Assembly: GCA_013398175.1 (NCBI GenBank)
Contig: VZRZ01007867.1
Span: forward strand, 372,001-436,000
Length of the DNA stretch: 64,000 nucleotides
Direction of reading: 5' to 3'
Origin: Climacteris rufus
Lineage: Eukaryota; Chordata; Aves; Passeriformes; Climacteridae
Part shown: positions 1-13,160 of the stretch, piece by piece
How positions within the stretch are numbered: the first letter of the stretch is position 1
Layout of the letters: the number at the start of each line of letters is the position of its first letter
The notes under the pieces: generated by a model
Seen by the model: the letters and a program-made list of their open reading frames with translations, nothing else
Told to the model about the DNA's origin: nothing
The model's database searches: none
Position numbers and translations under genes: made by a program

Positions 1-3000
1 ATCCAAGAATGTAAGACAAAAAGCTAAACGGACATGCAGAATACATCCACCTCCTGGAAGCTAAACATGTACTGTACAATTGGAGGGTCATCAGCTGAAT
101 TATTCTTCTTAATTGTTAAGCATGTATCAATTTTACATTATCTTATATTTATATTATTTGGGGGGATTATGATGAAGAGAAAAATTGGTACAGAATCCTG
201 AACACCCAGCTTGAAAATTCTGGCCTTCAGTAAGAAGATGAAAACACTTTTTACTGATTCAACTTTCATTCTAAACTCATGTAATTTAATCAGATATGTT
301 CACAGCTAGAATTGCTGCATGCTGGAAATCCTTCCTGGCAATATAGAAGCTACCACTTTACCACTCCACAGATAATTTTCTCATTACATTATATAGTACA
401 GTTAGAAAAAGCTCAGTTATATTTACAAGCATACAGTTCAACCAGTGATTGTAAAAATATGCATAATGCATAGCTAGCTTGCCCAAGTAATTAATGTGAT
501 TATACATTCAAAGCAGGTAAGAGCAATAATTGGGTTGCTGTGCAAGCTGTGCAAGTGCATGCACAATTCTGCACACCTAATGTTTTGGGAGGTTTGCCCA
601 CTTGGGGAGATTCTGAAGTTCTGTTTTGCAATCACAGCCTAGAAAATAAAAATAAGATTATTTCCTGTGCTATAAACTGACCTAAGCACCAATGCTGCTT
701 TCCCAACATAATTAAATGTTAAAAGCCTTTAATTAAAGAATATAAATCAGAGTGAATAATGTCAGACCAGAGCAGGCTTACCATACAGGCTGCATTCAAT
801 GCTCAAGAGTGCACGAGAACAAGGCCATAAAAATGCCATTCACACCTTTTAATTGGTACATTTGAGTATTCCTTTTAATGCTCTGCCAAACCAACCATGG
901 TACCACTTCCCTTCTGAAAACATTTTCACTCTCCAAACTTCAATCCAAGCGTTGACGATGACAAATGGTGGCCTCTGCCTCCCTCAAGTCCCATCCAGAA
1001 CAAAGCAATTCTTTGTCCTGAAACGCCTGAAGCATACCTGGGCCTGGAATTTAATTCTCTTTCATATTGTATTTCCTTCCATCTCAGGCTCTTAGATAGG
1101 GATTTTTATTTGTTTATGTATTTATTTTGGGGACAGCAAATATTATTGGTTCCCTTGACACAGCTGTGTCATTGCACGCTGAGATAACACGGGGAAGGAG
1201 CTGCTGTGGATACAAAGTGGGGAAAAGAGCTGCATTTTTGCCTGCTGAGGGGCAGAATTGTCCCTCTCTCACCTTCCCCTTCCCCCTCTGTGCTCTCTGC
1301 TCCCCAGCAGCAAGTGATGGGTATCTATATATTGCTGGCATAATAATATATTTATGGATTGTGAACACAGAAAACTACAGCAGGCTAAATGCAATCAGAT
1401 TTACAGATAAACTTGAGGCCTTTGTAAATCTGGACTATAATAGAAATTAGAGTGAAATAGAGAGTGTGTGGGGGGAAAGGTTTCTTCAGTCATAAAGCTG
1501 AGATTCAGCTTCAGTTCAGCAGTATTTAAAAAGGTTTTGTTCCCACTTTCTACAAGCAGGCAAGCATTGCAGCTAACATCAAGGAATACAGCAACATACT
1601 TTAAGGTTGTAAATAATTTCCAACTGTGTATTCACATTTAAATTTGAGTTTATACTGTGCTGGGTTATTGTGTAACAGTCAAATACAGAAAAGGAAACTT
1701 ACACAGGAAAACACAGAAATTCAGTACTATAAAATTCAGCAATAACTGTGATGCTAAAAGAAAACAAACCCCAGAAAGACGCATCAAAGACTTTTACAAA
1801 TAATTTCAAATATGGAAACACTCTGAGGATTTTGTGGCCAAATCTTTAATAAAGAATTCCTCAGAAAAATATTTGAATTATTTACTCAGCCCTGAGCAAG
1901 TGAATAAAGAACGAAGTAGATGAAAATAAGTAATCAGAAACATTTCTTTTAAAGTTGTGTTGCAACAGTAAAAATGTTGCTAAATAATGGGAATGAATAT
2001 CTTCATAACTGTTGAGTATGCAGAAACAAGTGGGCCAGCTCTCCCTCCAGCCCTGCAAGCACAATATGGGTTTACATCTGCTCTCAAGAAGCACCAGGCA
2101 GACCTCAGACAGTCTGGCTGTTGGTTCAGATGAGCACCAGCAGCTCGGGTTCTTATCCAAAGCTTACTCAACCTACCTGAACCTTTTGGGTCGGCAAAAC
2201 GGAGCTGGCACTCTCCTCAGCACAGGCGTCTGCCTGACATTCCTGGCACTCACTGCTTCCAGTGGGGCTGGAGATACTGCAGGAATAATCCTTCTCTTTT
2301 AACATTTCCTATTGTCATAGTGGCAGGAGGCTGGAAGTGTGGAGCTGCACAACATGCAGAATGAAAGAGGAAAGCATTTAAACAACCTGAAGCAGAGTTT
2401 GCAGGGAAAGCCTGGTAGCCAGGAGCCATGTTCTGCTCTTTGTCAGCCTCCCATGGTGTAATAAACTTTTCTTTTTTTTTGGTGGGGGGTGCTGGGGGGG
2501 GTTGTATTGTTTTTCTTTAGTGATTTTAGTCTTTAGGAGATTATCACATAAACAAGTTGCTTTGCAGTGGGAAGCCTGAGGGCCAAATGATCTCTCTCCC
2601 CACCATCTGAGAGGTTCATCCTGCTGTGTTCAAACAGCACTGCTTAAGGCATTCAACACAAGCATGGGACAGAGCCTGATCTGGCTGAGAGTTATGGTAC
2701 CTGGCAGGAAATAGGGCTGGAGCAGCTTCACAAAGGCAGCACCTTGACCTTCCTTTGCAGCTGGCACAGGGGTCCAGCCTCCCTGGTCATCCTGGTGTGG
2801 ATGGTGGCTGTGGGGAGCCACCAGGACCTCCCTGCAGAGCTGAGGATGGAAAGGGTCTGCTGCACCCTGGGGTCTCGCTGTGCTATGGAGAGCTGTGGTG
2901 TGGTGGGGCTGAGGAAAGCATCGTGCACTGATGGAGTCTCCCCTGGAATGGCACAGGAGGAACACATCACCAGAATGAGTCAGGAATTCAACTGGGGGAA

Positions 3001-3499
3001 AGTATCTCTGAAAAGCAACAGCTTCTTGTGTAAGCTCAGCACTTGTGTCACCACCCACCATTTGCAAAGCACCTGTTTACTGACCATAAGGTACATGGAA
3101 AGAACTGCTCCCCAGCCAGCCTGAGATTTCACACTCATGGCATGATTCAGAGAAGGCTTTCAGACAGCATGTGAACAATGAGAGCTATTCCACACCTATG
3201 GACTTCCCTGGTAGTGCACAAATCAGAAGGTATCCTTTAGGATCAGCTAGGTGATCCTGGGTGGATTGGGGGAACCATGTGAAAAGCTGAAGTAACAGCT
3301 AAAACTAAACCCATAAATGAAAAAAGCCCAAAACATTCAATGAGTTGATTGTGCTGAGAGGACAAGAGATTTCTCCTGGAGATGTGAGACAAGATTTTCT
3401 GGCTGGGAGAGCTCTGCTGCAAGCAGCACGCATGGCCACTCTGCTGGGCTGGGCAGCCCTGTCCAGCAGCCTGCGGGAGCCACTGCGAGCCAAGAACTC
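1..3499. other. Non-coding stretch, no gene recognised
   Basis: AT-rich sequence to about 2.4 kb, then a GC-richer patch at about 2730-3000. The open frames here (up to 145 codons, minus strand, 2630-3067) sit in that patch and lack splice context, a Kozak-like start or any family motif. A T-run followed by G-runs lies at 2472-2501. The segment 480-730 contains several TAAT/ATTA words and could be regulatory, but nothing more can be shown. Confidence 0.6.
2472..2501 (+). repeat. T-run followed by G-rich tract
   Basis: Nine T residues run into a stretch with one run of six G and one of eight G separated by short spacers. The tract could form a G-quadruplex if the long runs split into triplets, but this is only a possibility. 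No gene start is seen nearby. Confidence 0.5.
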
Positions 3500-3625
3500 G
3501 CAAGCTCTAATCTGAGCTCTGTCACCATTCACTGCACAGCCTTGGGCAAGTTACTTAACCTCCTCGTGTCTCACTTTCACCATCTGTAGAACTGGGCTAA
3601 CACTAACTTGGCCAGTAGATAGGGG
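3500..3625 (+). repeat. MIR-family SINE fragment (ancient amniote SINE)
   Basis: The segment aligns by eye to the MIR body. It has a stretch equivalent to the gctctgccac region, then cttgggcaag followed by ttacttaacc, and then the catctgta segment. The cttgggcaagttacttaacc block matches the MIR consensus as I remember it without a mismatch. Similarity fades past about 3625, although a gattaaat-like tail near 3657 may belong to it. MIRs are tRNA-derived SINEs that were active before the amniote radiation, so a copy this clear is unusual in a bird. Orientation is + strand. Confidence 0.75.
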
Positions 3626-3660
3626 CATTCAGGGGCTTAATCAAGGATAGCTGGAGTGAT

Positions 3661-6050
3661 TAAATTCCAGCTGCTCGGTTTGTGGCTGCAAACTCGCTGC
3701 CCAGCGTCAGGCCTGGCACTATGGCACACGAGCCAGGCACGGTGTCCTCAGAGGAGGGCAGGGAAGGAAGGCTCTGCCACAGCACAATATATGGGTCAGC
3801 ATCTTCCAACTGCAGCTGCCAATGTGCTGACTTGGCATCACTTTCCTCCAAGCCCTTGGCTGAGGCACACCAGAGAAATCCCGTCACTCCCAGCCTGCTC
3901 AAGGTGGGAACAGAGCCAGATTGTGCCTCGAGACAGAGCCCCAGCGATAAATGAGTGGACTGCACCTCCACACAAGGGAACTGGAGCCAGGTACACGGTG
4001 CTCTGACTGTGAGCCACAGACGGTGATGGAAACACAAAGGCACAGGAGCTGTGCTCCATCTGCCCTGCGGAAGCGCTGCCGACCGGCATCCAAGCACCCC
4101 TGGCCACAAGCCCAGGCAGGATGAGAGCACAGCCTCAGCTCAGGCTGCCCGGCACTTGCTCAGGGCACAGACTGGGGCAGTCCCACCTAGGAGCTGAATC
4201 ATGGAGCAGGGCCACCAGACAGCATCAGAACTGAAAAAGAGAGCGGTCCTGCATGAAAACCCATCCCAGCTCCAATTTAGTTCTTGCTTATCCCACCATG
4301 TACCCCCTTCAGTCTTGAGCTCAGTGCCTGAATCCCCTCAGACATCTCCCCACTTCAGCTCACTGCATCTCTCATCATTTTGTTCTGTCAAATGCACCTC
4401 TCCCTTCTCCATACATTCCCTCCCTGGTCATCAAACAGCCAGAAAAACACAGTCCATCCCTCAGTTCTTCTCCTGAGACAGCCCATTTCCAAGAGGTGTT
4501 CATGCCCTTTTCAGCATTTATAGGCCTATTCAGGATAAGAGGATCCATATAGATATAAAAATAGGTATTAAGTACATCTTAGAACAAGCATCAAGGTAGA
4601 AGTGATTGCACAAGTTGCAAGGAGTGTCTTTAACAGAAAAGACAAACTATTTCACACGTAATCAGTAACCATTGCATTAACAAGACACAGTAAAATGATA
4701 TGGTTGTAAGTCAACCCTATAGATCCATAAATCAACTTAATTTCCAAGATCCATGCCTAGAATTACATGACAGAAAAGGAAATTATACATAGATAAATGA
4801 ATTTCTTCTTCAAGTTTCTTTCCAGGAGAGACAGCAGAGTGAGGGTCAGGAGAACCAGTCTCAGAGGTACAGAGAACCATGACTGTGCTGGCTGGTACCA
4901 CTGCAATACTGCATTGTTGACTGTTATCAACCCTTGTCACATGAGATCAAACACTCTGCTGCTGTCTCTGAACCACAGCAGCAGCCAGCCAGAGTTTTGC
5001 CAGAGCAAACACCAAGAGAGGATTGCAGTATTTGGCTCTGAGTTTTCACAAACAACTTTATTTCTCCCTGTGTCCTGTGACCTAGGTAATGAAATAACAT
5101 TTAAAACTCAATTAGGGCATCTCAAACACAGATCTCTGATTTAACATGCAGACACTTGTGGTACTGCAGATTTAATATGGTAATGACTGAACAGATGTTT
5201 AGGAAATTGTGCACACTGGCAGATGCTGACTGACAAAGGATCCCTACTTCAGGTGTTTGGCTTCCATGGGTTTACACATCACAGCCAAAAAGTCTGTTTC
5301 ATACTCGAAGAAGAGTAACTACAGAAGCCTCTGTGCTTTGCATCCATGGCAAATTAAAAAGTCAAAACTAAATCTCTCCTGTATATACAATGATTTGCAG
5401 TGACTCAGCTTCTCACTGTGCTGCACAGGTGCAGCTACCATCACTCCTTCTATTCTGAAGTAGTAACTCCTGACGTGCAGAATTATTCAGATCAGAGCGT
5501 ACTCCAAGTAAGGCAAGAAAACACAAAAACTGTTTTTAAAACACCACATCCTGTAACTGCACTTTCTTATCGAGTGATGCATGCCACTAGATTACAGGAG
5601 ACTGTTCCCATTAGGAAACATAATTCAATACAACAAAAGGTGGCAAAATTGAGCCTGGATTGATCAAGAAGATTTAACTTCAAATTGACAATATTGCTGA
5701 GCAGCGAGGCAGGGAGCGCAGGCATAATTTGGTTTCCTGCAGCACCACTCCAAATGATGGCTATCAGTATTCCAATCAGTGGCTGATGGTTTTATTTCCC
5801 CCATGAGTTTCTCCAGGTCATCCCTGACAGTTAGAAAAGTGCTTACTCGTTTGGGTTGCATCGAGCAGATGGTTCCTGATCAGAGATTAGTGCTGGAGCC
5901 GGGGGTCAGTGGGCTGCCAAAAAAACTCATCCGGAGGCTGCCCACAGCAGCCACCCCGGGGACTGCAGTTTGCTGACCACTACATACAGGTGACACGCTC
6001 AGCAATGCTACTGGACACGTCCAGGTCTCTCTGCAGTACAGCCAGTGCTC
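3661..6050. other. Non-coding stretch with a GC-rich patch
   Basis: GC-rich DNA at 3690-4190 holds open frames in several phases, the longest 156 codons on the minus strand at 3660-4130. These overlap one another and carry no recognisable motif, so I treat them as chance. From 4500 to 5700 the DNA is AT-rich and featureless by eye. A second small GC patch is at 5880-5970. Confidence 0.55.
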
Positions 6051-6052
6051 AC

Positions 6053-6135
6053 CTGATATATAATTTATATCCCTGCGACTTCACTGCCTGGTGTTACAAT
6101 ATCACTTCTGGCTTCGGGTCACTCAGTATGGACTT
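6053..6135 (-). ncRNA. Candidate non-coding (lncRNA) exon, minus strand
   Basis: Read on the minus strand, a pyrimidine-rich tract ending tttcctgcag lies just before base 6135. A CAG|GTGAGC donor follows base 6053, giving an 83-base exon-like unit. Both sites match the vertebrate consensus well. All three minus-strand frames contain stops, so it cannot be an internal coding exon. It could be a lncRNA or UTR exon, or a chance pair of good sites. No partner exon was identified. Confidence 0.22.
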
Positions 6136-9100
6136 CTGCAGGAAATGGAGGGCACACAGAGGTTGTGGGAGAGAATTATTAAAACCCAGGCCATCCATGG
6201 CTCTGCAAGAGCCCAGTCCCCACTACTCATATTTTTCAAACCTCAGATCAGCGTGACAACAGCCACCTCTTTCCATAGGTTTATTTTTGTGCCAACAACA
6301 AAAAGATAGGGAAAAAAAAAGTAAATGAAAAGAGTGACAGGCTTGTGGAACATGAGCTGGTATTTCAAGGCCAAGGTTCTGGGACTACTGCTATGCATGG
6401 TGCTTATCACCTATTTTCTTTCTCCTGATGTGGTTCAAAGGTAAGTTTTGGCATTGACCTGATTATCATGGAATTTACACACAAATAAACCAGAAATGAG
6501 CCCCAGCTCTGCAGTTGTGAATGCTCTGAATGGTGCTTATTTTTACTAAAACATGAGGACCAATTCTTTCCAAGCACCGTGTCTGTGTTTTTGACCTGAT
6601 GTTTTCCCAATTTCACTAGGGTTTTGCTGCCACAGGGAGAAGACAATGATAATGTTATGCCATAAGATCCTAAGGCAAGATCACTTTTTGCTTGTAAAGG
6701 TGATGAAGGAACAAAGCTGAGCTTTGCTCTTACACTACAGTAATTTTAAACACCATTTCTGATACTACTACAGTACAGCAAGAACTATTCTAAGGACAAG
6801 AAACAAGAGCAGAGTACATACCATACAAACCAACCACAGGGAGCCATGCCCTCCAAACCTGTGTCTATACAGAGCAGAGGAAAAGAGAAGGGGAAAAAAA
6901 AAAAGTAGATGGAAGTTGCTGAAGGTACCCTGGAAAGTCACTAAGAGAGTGAGAACCACAGTCTCCTGACCCCTGTTTTAGTGTCTTCAGAACCATCTGC
7001 ACCATAACAGCAAGCGACTGTCAGCAGTCACCTTGTTTCAGGGAGTTGAAAAATAAAGGAAAATATATTAACCACTTTACACTTCTGAAGAAGACAATCT
7101 TATTTCCCTCGATTACAGCATCCTATAAAGAATGGGTGCATGTTGCTTAGATACAGTACTACACATACAAAAATAGGTTCCTAACTATCCTGAAATTACA
7201 CAATAATATTGGTTTGGGGACACTTTTAAGTCTTGCTTACTTGATTCCATTTTAATATATTTTCTCATATGTGCTTTAATTATTATATGCATTTATTTAT
7301 GCATTTCTGTGACAGCATTAAGTCAGATCTCAACCCTGAAAACACTTACATGCATGATTAACTTAACATACACACAGCCTCACTGGGAATTTACGGATGT
7401 TGTATTGGAATGAACGTGGTTTCATTGTTTCCCATTTATAGTGATTCTCTCATTCATTCCTATTATTCTTTTATTCCATGGATTTGTTTTGACATTCATG
7501 CATTTATTTCCAAGCCAATACATCATTTGAATGTAAAAGATAAAACTCTTCAGGAATTTAGTGCAATGAAAATGAAAGATCTGGACTTCTAAAAGAGGAA
7601 AATTGGGAAGTCATATCAGAGAAGCCCACTAAAAACCAAAAAATAACAAAAAATACATATAACTTGCCTTGAGATCTGTTTTAAAGTTTGAGCTTGAAAT
7701 CTGTTTGGAATTACTATGATGGTAGCATAGCTCCTCTCTTTGCAGTGCAGTTGCTGTGTGGATAATGGAACTCTGAGATTTGGGTTCTGAAGCCCGTCCT
7801 CTTATCACCTTAGTGTGGATACCCTTCTGCATCTCTACCAGGTAAAAATATTCAGGTACTTTTCAAAAACCAGGAAAAAACCCCAAAGTTATGTATCACA
7901 GAGAAGCTGTATCTTAATATTACAACCTACTCCATGACCACAACAGTGGTTGGTTTGGATTCAGAGTCCATGGTAACACTCACTGCTCGCGAGTCCTGAA
8001 CCAGCCAAACAGCATCTCCTGATAAACACCTTCCCTGATGCTGGGCAGCCTCAGTGTAAAATCTTTGTCCACTGCAAACAAACACCTCTAACTACATTTA
8101 GGACTTCACATGCTTTCAAGTATTGGCTACTGTGGCTTCAAGCAATTGCACAGAGCAATCTACAGCAACTGGTCAGCAGGATTTCTTTGGAAAAGTACCA
8201 ATGAACTTTTTTAGACAACATGCTGCACTAGCAGGAGAAGCACACAGGTGGTTTGAAGAGTTGAGAACAAGCTCAATTCCCAAGTACATTCTCAATTTAG
8301 GCTTTGTACAAATGTCTTGTTCCCTGCAATCTTGGCGATACTGGAAACCTTCCACATTTACTTCAGGCTCTCACTTCTTTTTGCGTCAGTTATTAAATAA
8401 CCCTCATCCTCCTCAACACATGGGCAATGCCTCCTGCACACCAGTTCTGTTTCCACCCACTCACTGTTGGTACAGGTGACCCAGGCCACCTGTCACATTA
8501 CATGGCAATAGCTAATGTCATGTTGTGTCCCAATAATTACGCAGAAACTTGCACTACTTCAGCAGCAACAATAAATAATCCAAAACCCCGCTCCAGCCAG
8601 GGGGCTCCTGTGCAGTAAAGCTGCCGTATTTCTGTGCATATCTGCCCCAAAATAAGCACGTACACAAGCACTTCACAGGAAGGAACAGCCCTACTATGCA
8701 TGTTCAAAAGAATTGTTTAATACACAAACTCCTAAAGAAGAGCTTTCCTGTATTTAACCTATTGGACAAGCCTGGATGGATTTTGGATGAGAGACCTACT
8801 CACAGCTATTGCACAGGGAACTCTAACCAAGTGCCAGACACAGAAAATTAGAAACTGATTGGGAAAAAAAAAAAAAAGAGACATCAAAAACCTTCTTGGA
8901 CAAATACACTGAGGCACTAAAAGAAGGTGTGTGTACTCAAAGGGTGAGAAATGAAAGCCCTGTTGCCATGTGCTAATTGGAGCAGGGCTGGGCTGCTTGC
9001 TCAGAGTCAGTAGAACATTAAAGGAATTCTTTCTCTTTGCTTCATCAGATGGCCCTAAACAGCGACTTTGACTTGTAAAGGAGAAGCCACAAACAGTGCC

Positions 9101-10692
9101 TTTCTACCAAGCACCACTAACTATAAGCTGGGTGGACCCAAGCTACTCTCCAAATTCTGCAGCTTTTTGTGCTGCCCTTCCTTGCTGTGGTTGCTCTGCA
9201 CAGACACCCAACTCAAGCACCACTGATGGTTCCGTTCATTCTCAGACTCCTGAACAAGAACCCCCAAACCAGCAACACACAAAGTTCCCCTTTCCCAGAA
9301 CTTTTACCTCTAGCTGGCTGCAGAAATGAAAAACAAATCGTTACACATTTCTCTTTCACACCCTGAAGGTGAGTTTCTTCAAACCAAACCACATCATTAT
9401 TTGTGTGTTGGGGGAAGGTTTTTAGTGCAGTTAATAAAAATGTAGGTTCTAAAGCACAAGTTACAGCAAATAGAAAAAACTCTACGTCCATGCAGTACCA
9501 TATACCACCCAGAGGTCTCATGACATACTACTTGCCACAATTACTACTTTGAGTATCTATCATTTACACCTTGAACTGTGTGCTAGTAACCTTTTAGAAC
9601 AGGATTTGCTTTTGTTCCCTAATCGCCAAAAGAGATTTCAAGGCAATCAAATTCTACTGATGCAAACTCTTGAGCATACAGCGTATTTTTCCTGAGTATT
9701 TACAAATGTTTTTCTTATTCATGAAGCACCTTGTAAGCAAGAACTTGTTTGAACAAGTATTCCTGGAAAATGAAAAATAAGTTACAAATATGATTGTCCA
9801 TTAATCCCACATGCAATATTCAAAGAGTTCTTCTTTCAAAGGTGTTTTGAGAATGAATTCATTCTTTTGTGTAGTGCTACAAAGGTGTAAAATGCTAAGT
9901 ATTAGGTATTATTATACTACCAGTGTCTAAGCTTGCAACCCCTCTTGGAAACACTCATTTTTGTACAACTGAAAGGAGAAAGCAAAAGCAGCTAGAGAAA
10001 AGATAGCTGAAAATCTGCGTAGCATACTTTTTCTCCCAAATATTGCTTTTAATGTATAATCAATCTTTATGGTCTGTTGCTGCAGGGAAGGTGTAATAGA
10101 ATCAAGTTTTCATAAAATTGCAAGTTGCATGAATCTTTCAGAAACAAGATCATAACATTCTTCATTCCAAATCAATATCGATTATTCCTTAAGTTACATA
10201 TAAATTGCTTTTAGTTGCAGACATTTCATGTCATACAAATACAGTTAATAATGGGAAATATCCCTTCTACCACACTAACAATACCAACCTCCTTGCTGGG
10301 CTCATCTAATGAGAAAGATTATTCCCTTCCTTTTCTCATATACTATTTTAAATATACTTTAGCCCATCTGTGTATTCTATTTTTCTCTTATTATGTTGAT
10401 CTGTGCAGAACTTTGCAAGAATAAAGTGTTTTGTGACACACAAGTCACAGGTCTTGACCAAAAGGCTCGTATTCTTTTAGGGCTCGCATTTCTCCACTGA
10501 AGAATGGACCTCATTCTGAAGATACATAACCCAAATTCTCTCAGCAAGAAGCAGAATTCAAATTGTTCACACCAAGGAATGAGTCACAAATCATGCAGGA
10601 AACAAGTCAGAGGAGGAGGCCCAACGCTGGAAGTGCAGCATGGGCGGATTTCTATGAACAGCCCTGGAAATGCACACACTGGCTGAAAACAC
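6136..10692. other. Non-coding stretch, no gene recognised
   Basis: Mostly AT-rich DNA. A 14-base A-run is at 8864-8877. The longest open frame (118 codons, plus, 8123-8479) has no flanking splice consensus that fits its phase and no motif. No recognisable transposable element was found in these 4.5 kb. Confidence 0.6.
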
Positions 10693-10753
10693 GAAAGTAC
10701 ATGAAATGTACATGAAATTTACAATGGTATGTACAATGAAAGTACATGAAATG
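10693..10753 (+). repeat. Short direct repeat of a 16-base unit
   Basis: The unit gaaagtacatgaaatg occurs exactly at 10693-10708 and 10738-10753. The DNA between holds further acatgaaat- and gtacaat-type variants. It looks like a small local tandem duplication with decay. No function is suggested. Confidence 0.75.
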
Positions 10754-10759
10754 CCCCAT

Positions 10760-13020
10760 CTTTCTGCTGTTTCCTACTTGTAAAATATACTTAAAATATA
10801 AATAAAACTAAAACAAAAAAGCCACAGCAGTGAAATTTACATTCTCAACAGTTTGGAGATAAGATATAGGGCAAAGAGCTTGAAAAGTAAGAAATCACTT
10901 GGATAAAAATTAGGGATTCAGCAGATTCTTCCTTGGTTGGCTGCTCAGCCCAAATGGTGCCATTCACTACAGCCCTGCTGGTGCTCTGCCACTACAGTTT
11001 TATCTGGGGCCAACACAAGAGTCTGATCATCATTTTCTAGGGTGTATTTCTACAAAAGGAAATACAAAGTTCTCTCCACAGTAAAATGTTTTGCAGTATC
11101 TTTCATGGCTTTAAAGCGCAAAATATTCCTTGCATTTTATCTCAGTGTTTAACGCTTTTTAAGTTTACATTTGAGCTGTGATGATTAACTTTAAGAAACA
11201 AAGTAAACTGTGTGTGCTTTTTTAGCCCCTAAGGACAGATACTCCTCCAGAATATAACAGCAAAGATATTTTTTGCATTGTAGAAAACCAACTATAATGT
11301 ACATTACAGCTCATTTTCCAACACTGGATTGCATCATAAATATATTTTAAGCTGCCGTGTTAAAATTATAGTGGAAAATTAAAACAAGCATAACCCATAT
11401 TATTTAAGATGAGTTTTACAGCCAAGTAAGAACCAAAATGAAATAAAAACACAGTATTTGCATCCAAGAAAATATGGTAGAAATAATATAAAAAACCTGT
11501 TACGGCTAAAACCTACTTACAAAAAAAAAAAAATAGATGAAAACATTTGCCATCTGTTGAGAACATAGAACTGGTTTCTCTATAATGAGCTGGAATCTTG
11601 AAGCCAGGGATTAATATCCATGGCAGGGTCACCTCGTGAAGGCCAAGAGGAGAGCTGGGAGCTCTGCTGCTCTGCAGGAGCCCCGCGGAGCCGGCGCTGG
11701 CACAGCCCCAGGACAAGACTTTCCCCAGGAATCTGGCCTGGCCACAGATGGCTTTTCCTGCTCTCACTGGGCTGGGAGCAGAGCCTGCTGATCAGGAGGT
11801 GGAGATCCAAATGTCAACAAGTCTCCCCAGCTCACCCAGGATTAAGCAAAGACAGAAAATGGCTGGAAATGGCCGAGTCTGGGAGTTTATTCTGCTTTGC
11901 CTGTTTGGTTTTTGTCCATTAAACATGGAACATTAGTTCACCTGAAGCCCAAATTAATTGTTGTGCCTGACAATCCAAACAAGCAATGTGGTGAACTATG
12001 AAGGCTGAGAAATATTTATTTTAAAACTGATGCATACTTTGTCAACATTATATTCTTGTTTTCACATATCCACGGATATACTTAACAGATCTGTAAAAAA
12101 CCTAATACTAATTACTGCCTGCAATTAGAGATCCTGCTCAGGGTTAACAGTGCATGAGCACATCACACAATGTGATTTTCGTGCTTTGTGCCACGTTTGA
12201 CCACAGGAGGACAGAGAACATTGTCATGATGAGGAATACATAATTAAAATATATTGGCCTTGTCTTATATGCTGATGTTGGTACCAAAGAGCAGAACAGT
12301 AATGAGGACTTTGAGTCTCTAGACACAGAGTTTAAGAACACTGAGAACTAACAGTGTCCAGGAGCTTGATTTTTAAGTTGATAAATCTGCTTGCTGCTGC
12401 AGCAAAACAGAAAAGCCATAGCTACTTCAAGTCTTTCGGCAGAAAGATGGATTTCAGTCCTGACATCAAACTAAATATTTGTTACTTAATAATACATTAT
12501 AAGGGTGAATATTTTTTGTATTTTCCATCTCTGTCCTTAATAGACAAATATAAATTTTATTTTTTTTATGTTCACTACCTCCAAAATATCTTCAAAAAAG
12601 TAACAGAATTTGCAATGTGAGGTATAAATGTAATCAGATGCTGGGATTTTACAACAGTGCAAAGTATTACAAAAGATCATCATCAATACAAAGTATTGCA
12701 CACATAATAGTAATTTCTTGCCTCCATTCACTGTTTATAGTAACAATTCAGATAAACCATGGAAAGCACACAGGGTCTTTTGTCTCACTGCCTTTGAAAA
12801 GTCCATCACCACAATCAGGCATCCACTGGGATGCTCAACAGGGTAGGAAGGACCACAGGTAACCTTCTCTTTCCTAAAGAAAAATGTTAAACCCAATTCC
12901 AGCAGATCCTCAGCTAACAGTTGTTACAATCACAGTGAAAGTAAAGCCAAAGTGGCAGGACCAGAACCCCAGCTTCCTGCCAGAGATGCAAATGAACCAA
13001 GCAGAGGCAGTAAAACAGGC
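10760..13020. other. Non-coding stretch, no gene recognised
   Basis: AT-rich sequence with a 13-base A-run at 11521-11533 and a GC-rich patch at 11640-11780 that contains ccgcggagccggcg. Overlapping open frames in that patch (100 codons plus, 84 and 76 codons minus) are mutually inconsistent and have no motif. Confidence 0.6.
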
Positions 13021-13024
13021 ACCA

Positions 13025-13160
13025 AGGCTTTAATAATTAATTCAGAATTCAACGTAACAATACTAATTATGGTGTTTCATGGGGTATTATTGAGAACATA
13101 ATATGTGCTTCTACAGGAAATTAATTGTAATTCACCAATTAATGTGGTGTTGGGAAATGT
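13025..13160. promoter_or_regulatory. Homeodomain-site-rich block (candidate enhancer)
   Basis: Within about 130 bases there are many TAAT/ATTA cores: taataattaatt at 13031-13042, ctaattat at 13063-13070, ttaattgtaatt near 13120, and caattaatg near 13136. Clusters like this are typical of conserved developmental enhancers. They also arise by chance in AT-rich DNA, and conservation cannot be judged from one sequence. Confidence 0.25.

Noticed and set aside
2630..3067. 145-codon minus-strand frame
   Set aside because: Composition is typical of chance reading of GC-rich DNA, and a 126-codon plus-strand frame overlaps it.
3660..4130. 156-codon minus-strand frame and its overlapping plus-strand frames
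   Set aside because: Several mutually inconsistent frames in a GC-rich patch, none with a motif.
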